Shown: positions 34,407 to 41,922 of the stretch, piece by piece | Layout of the letters: each line of letters opens with the position of its first letter | Position numbering within the stretch: the first letter of the stretch is position 1 | NCBI RefSeq assembly: GCF_018918325.1 | Contig: NZ_JAHLQH010000020.1 | Span: 1-45,050, forward strand | Origin: Clostridium sp. MSJ-8 | GTDB taxonomy: Bacteria; Bacillota; Clostridia; Clostridiales; Clostridiaceae | DNA length: 45,050 nucleotides | Reading direction: 5' to 3' | The notes under the pieces: generated by a model | Database searches by the model: none | What the model saw: the letters and a program-made list of their open reading frames with translations, nothing else | What the model was told of the DNA's origin: nothing | Program-made: the position numbers and the translations under genes

Positions 34407-35207
34407 ATGAAGAAAATAATATCTGGAATATTAATATTATTTACAATAATATTAATAGGATGTGGAGCACAATCTGATGAAAAAACAATAAAGATAGGGG
34501 TATCAGCAGTTCCACATAAGGAGATAGTTGATGTTATAAAAAAGCAAATAGAAGCAAAGGGATATAAACTAGACATTCAGGAATTTAGTGATTATGTTAC
34601 ACCTAATACTGCTCTTTATGAAGAAGAAATAGATGCTAATTTTTTTCAACATATAGGATATTTAAATCAAACAAATGAATCAAAAGGGTATGATTTAACA
34701 TCAGTTGCAGAAATACATTTTGAACCAATGGGTATATATTCTAATGTTATAAAGAATATGTCAGATATAAAAAAAGGTGATATTGTAGCGATTCCTAGTG
34801 ATCCATCAAATGAAGCAAGGGCTCTTAGATTATTAGCAAAAGCTAATCTTATAGAGGTTCCTGAATCAGGAGATCTAATTACACCAAAGGATATAATATC
34901 GAATCCATACAATCTAAAATTTAAAGAATTAGAAGCGGCGCAGCTTCCAAGAACTTTAGATGATGTAACAATTGCAGTTATTAATGGAAATTATGCTCTT
35001 CAAGCAAATTTAAATGTTAATATTGATGCGTTATTTACAGAAGATAAAAATGATGCTGCAATACATGATATGAGAAATATACTAGTTGTTAAGGATAAAA
35101 ATAAAGATTCAGAAAAGACAAAAGTATTAAAAGAAGCATTATCTTCTGAAGAAGTGAAAAATTTTATAAATAATAAATATAATGGTGCGGTGGTACCAAT
35201 ATTTTAG
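34407..35207 (+). CDS. metQ: Methionine-binding lipoprotein
   Basis: A 266-residue NlpA/MetQ-family substrate-binding lipoprotein. The signal peptide ends with LIGC (Cys 19), followed by KIGVSAVPHKEIVDVIK, then FSDYVTPNTALYEEEIDANFFQHIGYL and VAIPSDPSNEARALRLLAKA, all signatures of the family. It closes with ALSSEEVKNFI. A strong ribosome site (AAAGGAGG) drives it, and a terminator follows, so it ends the metNIQ operon. The NIL domain and MetI features in the operon favour methionine as substrate. Confidence 0.93.
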   Translation: MKKIISGILILFTIILIGCGAQSDEKTIKIGVSAVPHKEIVDVIKKQIEAKGYKLDIQEFSDYVTPNTALYEEEIDANFFQHIGYLNQTNESKGYDLTSVAEIHFEPMGIYSNVIKNMSDIKKGDIVAIPSDPSNEARALRLLAKANLIEVPESGDLITPKDIISNPYNLKFKELEAAQLPRTLDDVTIAVINGNYALQANLNVNIDALFTEDKNDAAIHDMRNILVVKDKNKDSEKTKVLKEALSSEEVKNFINNKYNGAVVPIF

Positions 35208-35216
35208 TATATAAGA

Positions 35217-35257
35217 AACAGTTGGCAAAAAGTTTATAAATTGCTAACTGTTTTTTT
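35217..35257 (+). terminator. Terminator of metNIQ
   Basis: AACAGTTGGCAA (35217-35228) pairs with TTGCTAACTGTT (35241-35252) with one G-U pair, followed by a T run to 35257. Confidence 0.92.
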
Positions 35258-35327
35258 ATAAGTGTAGAAAAATTTTTTGATATAATAATAAATAGGGTAA
35301 ATAGAATTATAAGATGGGGTGAAGAAA

Positions 35328-36425
35328 ATGAGATTAATTCCTATAGAATGTGTAAGAGATCAATCAATTCTAGCAAAAACGCTCTATGATAATAGTGGAA
35401 ATATCTTGGTGAATAAAGGTGTTACGTTAACACCACAGGTTATAAAAAAATTACGGGAATTAGATATATGGTCAGTTTACATAGAAGATGAATATAGTTC
35501 ATCAGAAATTAGAGATATAATTAAACCAGAATTTAGACAAAAATCTATAACATTTATAAAAGAAGCTTTTGTAAACATAAAGAAAATAGTCATGTCAGAA
35601 AGTACAAAGGATAATGCAGAAAATGATAATTTAGAATATATTAATTCATTAAAAAACATAGCAGAAGAATTAGTTGATAATGTAGATTCTAATGAACAAA
35701 TAATGCTTAGTTTAGTTGATATAAAAAGTTTTGATAACTATATGTATCAACATTCTATAAATGTTGCAGTTATATCAGTTACAATAGGAATTGCATTTAA
35801 GATGAAAAAAGAAGAACTTCTAGACTTAGCAGAAGGAGCTCTATTACATGATATAGGAAAGATATATATCCCAAAGGATATATATCAAAAGAATAATGAA
35901 TTGACAAAAGAAGAAAGAGAGTTGTATGATTCACATCCTATGAAGGGGTATGAATATGTTAAAAAAGAATTTGAGGTAGATGAGAATGTTTTGAATATTA
36001 TTTTGCAACACCATGAAAGAGTTGATGGTAATGGATTCCCTAATAGGTTAAAGGAAAATGAAATAAGTAAATTTGCAAAAATTATTTCAGTAGCAGATTG
36101 TTATGATTACTTGACTTCAGATACAGTACATACTAGAGCAATACCTGCAGCAGATGCATTAGAATTTATTATGGCGCATATTAATACATTGTTTGATTAT
36201 GATGTAGTTTTAATGTTTTCAAAAATATTAATTGCATATCCTGCTGGAACCATAGTAAAATTAAGTAATGGAGATATTGCTGTAGTTGAAAGTACACCTG
36301 AGAATTATCCTTTAAGACCAGAGGTTAAAATAATTAGAAGTAATTCAAAAGAAAGGATTGGATGTAAAATATCATTATTAGATGAATTGTCTATAGTAAT
36401 ATCTAACGTAGAATATGATGTTTAG
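35328..36425 (+). CDS. HD-GYP domain phosphodiesterase-like protein
   Basis: A 365-residue protein. About 110 N-terminal residues form a small domain (LIPIECVRDQSILAKTLYD..GNILVNKGVTLT) common before HD-GYP domains. The HD-GYP domain follows: YQHSINVAVIS, LLHDIGK (H174-D175), LTKEERELYDSHPMKGYEYV, HHERVDGNGFP (about 228-238, GFP in place of GYP), and ISVADCYDYLTSD. All metal-binding residues appear intact, so hydrolysis of cyclic di-GMP is likely. The C-terminus has a short beta-rich segment (GTIVKLSNGDIAVVES). ATG 35328 follows GGGGTGA. A small membrane-protein gene begins 15 nt downstream. Confidence 0.9.
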   Translation: MRLIPIECVRDQSILAKTLYDNSGNILVNKGVTLTPQVIKKLRELDIWSVYIEDEYSSSEIRDIIKPEFRQKSITFIKEAFVNIKKIVMSESTKDNAENDNLEYINSLKNIAEELVDNVDSNEQIMLSLVDIKSFDNYMYQHSINVAVISVTIGIAFKMKKEELLDLAEGALLHDIGKIYIPKDIYQKNNELTKEERELYDSHPMKGYEYVKKEFEVDENVLNIILQHHERVDGNGFPNRLKENEISKFAKIISVADCYDYLTSDTVHTRAIPAADALEFIMAHINTLFDYDVVLMFSKILIAYPAGTIVKLSNGDIAVVESTPENYPLRPEVKIIRSNSKERIGCKISLLDELSIVISNVEYDV

Positions 36426-36440
36426 ATAGGAGATAAAAAT

Positions 36441-36767
36441 ATGACAATTATCATTGGAAGAATTCTTACTGCAATATTATTTATTGCAATAATCACACCT
36501 ATTCTTATACTTGTGATTGTACCTAGTTATAATAGTTATGTAAAGAGCAAACAGAGAAAGTTAGATGCTTGGCCTAGTAATGAAAATTTAATAGCCTTTA
36601 TGAAGGCACTTAAACATGGACCCTTAACTAAATATGACCAAAAAAGCGAGAGCTTTGGAGAGACATATAAAACAATATACAGAAATGCAAAGATAGATTC
36701 GAATTTAAAAAAAGAATTATATGATTTATTACTAAAAAAGGGTTGTAAGGAGAAGGATTTAAAATAA
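36441..36767 (+). CDS. Small single-TM hypothetical protein
   Basis: A 108-residue protein I do not recognise. One long hydrophobic segment lies at about residues 3-29, followed by a basic, hydrophilic cytosolic part (YNSYVKSKQRKLDAWPSNEN) that seems helical. It has a ribosome site AGGAG. Its stop overlaps the start of the next gene by one base (TAATG), so the two are translationally coupled. It sits between HD-GYP and DUF1232 genes. Confidence 0.7.
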   Translation: MTIIIGRILTAILFIAIITPILILVIVPSYNSYVKSKQRKLDAWPSNENLIAFMKALKHGPLTKYDQKSESFGETYKTIYRNAKIDSNLKKELYDLLLKKGCKEKDLK

Positions 36768-37702
36768 TGAAAGTATCAAAGGTACAAATACAGTTAACAG
36801 GAGCAGATATATTAAGTATAATAAATGATTTTTTAGATGTAGATAATTTAATTATTGAAAATATAGAGATTTCCGACAAAATATATGTAAATGGAAACTT
36901 AAAGGGAATTGATTTTACAGGAATCATACAGGTGTTAGGAATTACAGAAGAGAAAGTAAACTTGAAATTAATGAAACTTAAAGTATCAAAGGTTGGTTTC
37001 TTTAGACCTATAAGGAGCTTAGGATTAAAGTATCTGTTTAAAGGAATAAATATTAAAGGTATAGAAAGCAAAAAAGATGAGATATTTATAGATATAAAAG
37101 AAATATTATTTGATGTGCCTTATGTAGATTTAAAGGTGACAAGTATATTTATTAATGAAGAATTTTTGTGTATAAGTGGAGAAGATGTTGAAGTATCAAT
37201 AGACGGCAATATACTTAAAACAAGACCAGTTATTGAAGAGAGTCCAGAAGTAGAAGAAGAGATTAACAAGGTTGAAGATAACTATACTATAGGTAGAGAA
37301 AAAGTTAAAGAAAAGATGCCTAAAGCAATTCAAGGAGTATCAGATTATTTATTGGTGATTCCAGATATAATAGCATTAATATGCAGAATATTGAAAGACG
37401 ACAGAGTATCTGTAAAGGTAAAACTTATAATTGCAGGTGCAATATCATATATAGTTGTTCCAGGAGATATAATACCAGATAAGATTCCTTTCATAGGGAA
37501 AATAGATGATATGGCAGTTGCATTTTTCGCTTTAAATAAGATTGTAACAGAAGTGCCTAATAACATTATTTTAGAAAACTGGCAAGGAGATAATGATCTA
37601 GTGGATGTATTAAATATAGCTTTAGATTATATCATGAATTGTACAAAAGCAAAGAATGTTGATAAATTATATAGTTTAATATTAAAGCTAAGTGAATTAT
37701 AA
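36767..37702 (+). CDS. DUF1232 (YkvA-like) protein with N-terminal extension
   Basis: A 311-residue protein. The first 150 residues are beta-rich with no name I can give (VQIQLTGADILSIINDFL; IENIEISDKIYVNGNLKG). An acidic linker (ESPEVEEEINKVED) leads into the DUF1232 domain near 220-260, with VKLIIAGAISYIVVPGDIIPD and KIPFIGKIDDMAVAFFAL, the family's Y-x-x-x-P-x-D-x-(I/L)-P-D and G-x-(I/L)-D-D pattern. The domain has two hydrophobic helices and is found in many bacteria without known function. Confidence 0.82.
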   Translation: MKVSKVQIQLTGADILSIINDFLDVDNLIIENIEISDKIYVNGNLKGIDFTGIIQVLGITEEKVNLKLMKLKVSKVGFFRPIRSLGLKYLFKGINIKGIESKKDEIFIDIKEILFDVPYVDLKVTSIFINEEFLCISGEDVEVSIDGNILKTRPVIEESPEVEEEINKVEDNYTIGREKVKEKMPKAIQGVSDYLLVIPDIIALICRILKDDRVSVKVKLIIAGAISYIVVPGDIIPDKIPFIGKIDDMAVAFFALNKIVTEVPNNIILENWQGDNDLVDVLNIALDYIMNCTKAKNVDKLYSLILKLSEL

Positions 37703-37722
37703 CTTAGAAAGGAATTGAGTAA

Positions 37723-38616
37723 ATGAGCAAGAAGGTATATGCAATAAAAGAAGGTTTTGATAGCAAAAAAAACATTAGAATTAAAAATAAAATAGTTAAT
37801 TCATGGAATGAATGTTTAATGTATGTCAAAGGCGTAAAAGGTGCAAAATATAAAAGCTTTGAGAATATAAATGATGCAAATGAATATCTAAGTCAAGATA
37901 ATGATATGTTAATAAAAGGAGTAGATGAATATCCTCAAGATGCATTACATGTGTATGTAGATGGGAGTTATAATACATTTACTAAGAAATATTCTTATGC
38001 ATTAGTTGCACTAAAGAATAATATTGTAGAATATATAGATAGTGGAGCAGAAGATGAAGATCCTAATTGTACTATAAGACAAGTTGCAGGAGAATTAAAA
38101 GCAGCAGAATTAGGTGTTAGATATGCAATTAGTAAGAATGAAAAGCAAGTAGTTATTATTCATGATTATGAAGGAATAGCCCATCATGCTAATGGAACAT
38201 GGGATAGAAAAGATTCATCATCTGTTAGATATTATGAAACTATGAATAATCTAAAGAAGAGTATAAAAGTTATATTTGTTAAGGTAGATAGTCATACAGG
38301 TGATATATTTAATGAATTAGCAGATGAAAAGTGTAAAGAAAAGGTAGAAATAAAATCTGATAAAGTAGTTGATAAATACTTATCTAGCAATACAATATAT
38401 GTTGCAAATGAAGAAGTTCAAAAACAAATATCAAGCTTAGCTATAGATAAAAAAGATAAAATAGTTATAAAAGCAGATAGTGAGAATCTACAAAAAAACG
38501 AAAGTAAAAAAACAGATAATATAATAAATGAAATTGTCAAGATACTTAAAGACATGCATTATGATAAACAAGAAAAATGTTTAGAATATGTAAAAAAACT
38601 TAAGAGTACAATGTAA
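37723..38616 (+). CDS. Ribonuclease HI with N-terminal viroplasmin domain
   Basis: A 297-residue RNase H cleaving the RNA strand of RNA-DNA hybrids. An N-terminal caulimovirus-viroplasmin domain (residues 3-58, KKVYAIKEGFDSKKN..KGAKYKSFEN) binds hybrid or double-stranded RNA. The catalytic domain has D80 (VYVDGS), E124 (VAGELKA), D148 (IIHDYEGI) and D201 (NELADEKC), with H191 before the last Asp, so all active-site residues are intact. The last 85 residues, Lys-rich and helical, are an extension. It follows the DUF1232 gene by 20 nt, with a weak AAAGGA ribosome site. Confidence 0.92.
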   Translation: MSKKVYAIKEGFDSKKNIRIKNKIVNSWNECLMYVKGVKGAKYKSFENINDANEYLSQDNDMLIKGVDEYPQDALHVYVDGSYNTFTKKYSYALVALKNNIVEYIDSGAEDEDPNCTIRQVAGELKAAELGVRYAISKNEKQVVIIHDYEGIAHHANGTWDRKDSSSVRYYETMNNLKKSIKVIFVKVDSHTGDIFNELADEKCKEKVEIKSDKVVDKYLSSNTIYVANEEVQKQISSLAIDKKDKIVIKADSENLQKNESKKTDNIINEIVKILKDMHYDKQEKCLEYVKKLKSTM

Positions 38617-38693
38617 ATCTTCTGAATAAAATTATTAAAAGGTGGAAAAATAAAAATAGACGTTTAAATAATAAGAAGTAGAGGTGGATGTCT

Positions 38694-38873
38694 ATGAACA
38701 AATACTTATGTGGAATGGCAACAGGAATGATTGTTGGAGCTAGTATTGGAATGATGGTTTTTCCTCAGCTTGATAGAAAAACTCAGAGGAAGATGAAAAA
38801 TGCAGGAAACAAGGTAATTGATATGGCTACAGATTCATGTCATAATGTAATGATGTGTGGAAGAATGAAATAA
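38694..38873 (+). CDS. Small YtxH-like membrane protein
   Basis: A 59-residue protein. An N-terminal Gly-rich hydrophobic segment (YLCGMATGMIVGASIGMMVF) is followed by PQLDRKTQRKMKNAGNKVID and a Cys/Met-containing end. This is the layout of YtxH-type small membrane proteins and general stress proteins. ATG 38694 is 7 nt after GAGGTG; the ATG at 38688 touches the site. It is 78 nt downstream of the RNase H gene and has its own terminator. Confidence 0.75.
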   Translation: MNKYLCGMATGMIVGASIGMMVFPQLDRKTQRKMKNAGNKVIDMATDSCHNVMMCGRMK

Positions 38874-38881
38874 TCAAACAT

Positions 38882-38914
38882 AAGCAAGAGAATGTGCATC
38901 TCTTGCTTTTTTTT
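38882..38914 (+). terminator. Terminator after the YtxH-like gene
   Basis: Perfect 10-bp stem AAGCAAGAGA (38882-38891) with TCTCTTGCTT (38899-38908), a 7-nt loop, then a T run. Confidence 0.93.
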
Positions 38915-39004
38915 GTAGAAAAAAATCAATACTAGTTAGACAATTTATTACAAATATAAAATGAATAATAAAAAAATCAAAAATACAAAAAATATTACAT
39001 TTAA

Positions 39005-39034
39005 TTGCTTTATATTACAAATTTATGGTATAAT
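39005..39034 (+). promoter_or_regulatory. Promoter of the HTH-TPR regulator genes
   Basis: TTGCTT (39005-39010), 18-nt spacer, TGG-TATAAT extended -10 box (39026-39034). The leader is about 60 nt. Confidence 0.6.
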
Positions 39035-39099
39035 TTCTGTATTGATTAAATTTATGGGTTTATTGTAAGCAACAATTAGATAAAAAAGGATGTGTGCAA

Positions 39100-40404
39100 A
39101 TGGAAATTCTATCGTTAGGGGAGAAGATTAAGAGAAAAAGAAAAGAATTAAACATGACATTAAAAGATTTAGCGAAGGATAGAATAACTCCAGGACAAAT
39201 TAGTCTTATTGAATCAGGAAGATCTAATCCGTCTATGGACTTATTAGAATACCTTTCAGAAAATTTAAATACTACAATAGAGTATTTAATGGAATCAGAA
39301 GAAACTCAAGCTGAAAAGATATGTATGTATTATGAGCAGATTGCTGAGGCATATATATTTAGTGATAACTATTTAGCTAGTGAAAGGTATATAGATGAAG
39401 CACTGGTATATGTTGATAAATACAATCTAGAGTATAGAAAAGGTAGAATATTATATTTACAAGGAGAAATAAATAGACTGAAAAATAAATTGGAAGAAGC
39501 TCAAACATGCTATTTATCAGCAAATATTATTTTTGTTAAGAAGAAGAAATATACTGAAGTTGTGAAGATATTCTTAAAGTTAGGTAAAATAAGTGTTGAG
39601 TTGAAATCATATTATTCTGCAATTAGCTATTTAAAGCAAGCAGAATCAGTGTATTCAGAAAATAGTATTGGTGATGATTACACTCTTGGTGAGATATATT
39701 ATAATTTATCTAATGTATATTATTTAATTGAGAAGTTTGAAGAATCAAAGAAATATGCATATTTATCAAAAGAAAAATTTGAACAGATAAATAATAAAGA
39801 AGCATATGCAAAATCACTTATGAAATTATCAGAAGAGTATATAAAAAATGGTGATGTAACAAATGCAATTAAATATTCTTCAAAAACATTAGAATTATTT
39901 TATGCAGCTAATAAACAAAATGATGTATCGACAATAGAAAATAGTTTGGGAGAATTGTTCTACAATTTTGGAGATATTACAGAATCAAGCAAACATTTAG
40001 AGCTTGCTAGAAGACTTAGAAGTGACAAAAAGAAGGACAAGCTTATTGATACATTAATAAATATTTGCAAAAACCACATAAAGTTAAAAAATATGAGCGA
40101 AAGTTCTGAGATATTAGATTATCTATATCAAATTGTAGATAATAAAGATATAGATAGAATAATTAGTTTAAATGAGTTGAAATATACAATTCATATGATT
40201 AATGAAGAAAATGATTCTGCAGAAAGAATACTTATAAAATCATATAATATAGCAAAAGAAAATGATAAATTGAAAAAAGCAGCGGATTTAAGTATAAAAA
40301 TAAGTAAGTTCTATATGGACAATAAAGATCAAGATTTAGCAACTAAGTTCTTAGATGAAGGTGTAAGAATATTAAAGAATTTAGGAGTAATAGAAAAGAG
40401 GTGA
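39100..40404 (+). CDS. XRE-type HTH regulator with TPR repeats (1)
   Basis: A 434-residue cytoplasmic regulator. The N-terminal XRE helix-turn-helix spans about 5-60 (GEKIKRKRKELNMTLKDLAK, then QISLIESGRSNPSMDLLEYL). The rest, from about residue 70, is a series of TPR-like helical pairs (ILYLQGEINRLKNKLEEAQ; IYYNLSNVYYLIEKFEES; LYNFGDITESSKHLELARRL). This architecture matches the RRNPP group that binds peptides, but I find no cognate peptide gene beside it. ATG 39100 follows AAAAGGATGTG. A paralogue begins 7 nt after its stop, so the pair forms an operon. Confidence 0.87.
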   Translation: MEILSLGEKIKRKRKELNMTLKDLAKDRITPGQISLIESGRSNPSMDLLEYLSENLNTTIEYLMESEETQAEKICMYYEQIAEAYIFSDNYLASERYIDEALVYVDKYNLEYRKGRILYLQGEINRLKNKLEEAQTCYLSANIIFVKKKKYTEVVKIFLKLGKISVELKSYYSAISYLKQAESVYSENSIGDDYTLGEIYYNLSNVYYLIEKFEESKKYAYLSKEKFEQINNKEAYAKSLMKLSEEYIKNGDVTNAIKYSSKTLELFYAANKQNDVSTIENSLGELFYNFGDITESSKHLELARRLRSDKKKDKLIDTLINICKNHIKLKNMSESSEILDYLYQIVDNKDIDRIISLNELKYTIHMINEENDSAERILIKSYNIAKENDKLKKAADLSIKISKFYMDNKDQDLATKFLDEGVRILKNLGVIEKR

Positions 40405-40410
40405 TAGATG

Positions 40411-41664
40411 ATGGAAATATTATCAACAGGACAAAAAATAAAAAGAGCAAGAATATATAAAGGAATTACACTAAAGGAATTATGTAAAGATAAAATATCT
40501 ATTTCTAAAATGAGTTGTATAGAAAATGGAAAAGTTAAAGCTGATAGCGAAACTATAAAATATATTTCTGAAATAATAGGAGTAGATTTTGATTACCTAA
40601 TGCAAGATATATATGAGCAAATAGTAAGTAATTTGGAATCTATAAAAAAAGATAAATATACAGAAAAAGAATTAGAAGATAACATTGGAATAAATTTAAG
40701 CTATGCTATTGAATATGATTATAACAATTTAGCATTAGAATTAGTGCATATATTATTTAAATATTATTTAGATAACAAAAAATATGACAAATGTGAAGGG
40801 CTAATATCAAAATATTATGCAATATACGAAAATTATAATTCTGACGAGGCAACTTTGGTTTATTATACAGATCTTGCAGAATATTTAGTAGATAAAGAAG
40901 AATACTATGAAGCAATAGTATATTATAGTAGGTTAAGAGAAGCTAATATAGTTGATATAGAAAAATCCTTTAAAGAATATTCAAAAGTTGTTTGTAGAGA
41001 AGCTATCTGTTACTATATGCTTAAAGATTATAACAATGCTTATGAATTACTCAAAAAGATAATCAAGATAGAAGATCAAGAATGTGAAGTTCCAGAAGCG
41101 TATGAATATTATGCAGCAACATGTATAATGCTTGGATTTAAAGAAATTGATAAAAATATAGATATATTCTGTAAATTGGTTGGTGAAGACAAAAACAAGA
41201 AGGCCATGGCTCAGCTTGAATTTGCAAATGCGTATTTTAGAACAAAGGATTTTGCAAATGCAGAAAAGACTCTAGAAGAGGCATTAGAGAATTTTTCTAA
41301 AGATAACTTAGAAGAACGTGTAAACTTTATTAATGAATGTATAGGTATTTTATTAGATAACGGAGAATCTGAAAAAGCATATTCATTAATAGAAGGTAAT
41401 TTAAATAATGCTATATCAACTGATGATATAAAACTTATCGAAAGATCATATTATTTAAAAGGTATGGCGTTAAAAGATTTAAATAGATTAAATGAAGCAG
41501 AGATGTATTTAAACTTATCATTAGATTCGCTATATAAATTTGGTACTAAAAAAGAAAGACATGATAGATATTTGGATTTGGGATATTTATATTATGAAGT
41601 TGGAGAACTTAAAGATGCGATTAAATACTTTAATTTTGCAATGGATATAGAAAAAGAAATGTAG
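40411..41664 (+). CDS. XRE-type HTH regulator with TPR repeats (2)
   Basis: A 417-residue paralogue of the preceding protein with the same opening (MEILSTGQKIKRARIYKGIT, compare MEILSLGEKIKRKRKELNMT). The HTH differs most in the recognition-helix region (SISKMSCIENGKVKADSET), so it probably reads a different DNA site or has a changed role. TPR-like pairs follow to the end (YYAATCIMLGFKEID; LGYLYYEVGELKDAIKYFNF). The ribosome site AGAGGTG overlaps the stop of the first gene; ATG 40411 is preferred to 40408. A terminator separates it from clpB. Confidence 0.86.
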   Translation: MEILSTGQKIKRARIYKGITLKELCKDKISISKMSCIENGKVKADSETIKYISEIIGVDFDYLMQDIYEQIVSNLESIKKDKYTEKELEDNIGINLSYAIEYDYNNLALELVHILFKYYLDNKKYDKCEGLISKYYAIYENYNSDEATLVYYTDLAEYLVDKEEYYEAIVYYSRLREANIVDIEKSFKEYSKVVCREAICYYMLKDYNNAYELLKKIIKIEDQECEVPEAYEYYAATCIMLGFKEIDKNIDIFCKLVGEDKNKKAMAQLEFANAYFRTKDFANAEKTLEEALENFSKDNLEERVNFINECIGILLDNGESEKAYSLIEGNLNNAISTDDIKLIERSYYLKGMALKDLNRLNEAEMYLNLSLDSLYKFGTKKERHDRYLDLGYLYYEVGELKDAIKYFNFAMDIEKEM

Positions 41665-41692
41665 GTAACTTAAATTAAGTGAAATAAAAGTT

Positions 41693-41726
41693 AAGGGATG
41701 GAAAAATTATTTTCTGTCCCTTTTTT
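41693..41726 (+). terminator. Terminator of the HTH-TPR pair
   Basis: AAGGGATGGAAAA (41693-41705) pairs with TTTTCTGTCCCTT (41710-41722) with two G-U pairs, loop ATTA, followed by T to 41726. Confidence 0.92.
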
Positions 41727-41831
41727 AGAAGAAATTATAGTAATGTACTACTGTAATGGCACAATAACTATTGAGAGAAATAGGACAAGTAGCAAGCTGG
41801 ATAAAAAAATATAAAAAAATTAAAAATAAAC

Positions 41832-41861
41832 TTTGACTTTCTTTGACTTATAGTTTATAAT
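41832..41861 (+). promoter_or_regulatory. clpB promoter overlapped by a CtsR operator
   Basis: TTTGACT-TTC-TTTGACT (41832-41848) is, on the other strand, AGTCAAA-GAA-AGTCAAA, an exact fit to the CtsR heptad direct repeat RGTCAAA-NAN-RGTCAAA. The first TTGACT (41833-41838) also serves as -35 box, 17 nt before a perfect TATAAT (41856-41861). Bound CtsR would therefore block RNA polymerase until heat stress releases it. Confidence 0.92.
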
Positions 41862-41922
41862 AAAATCATAAGATAAATCTATTGCATATAAATGATATGT
41901 AATAGCTAAGGAGGAATGAATA

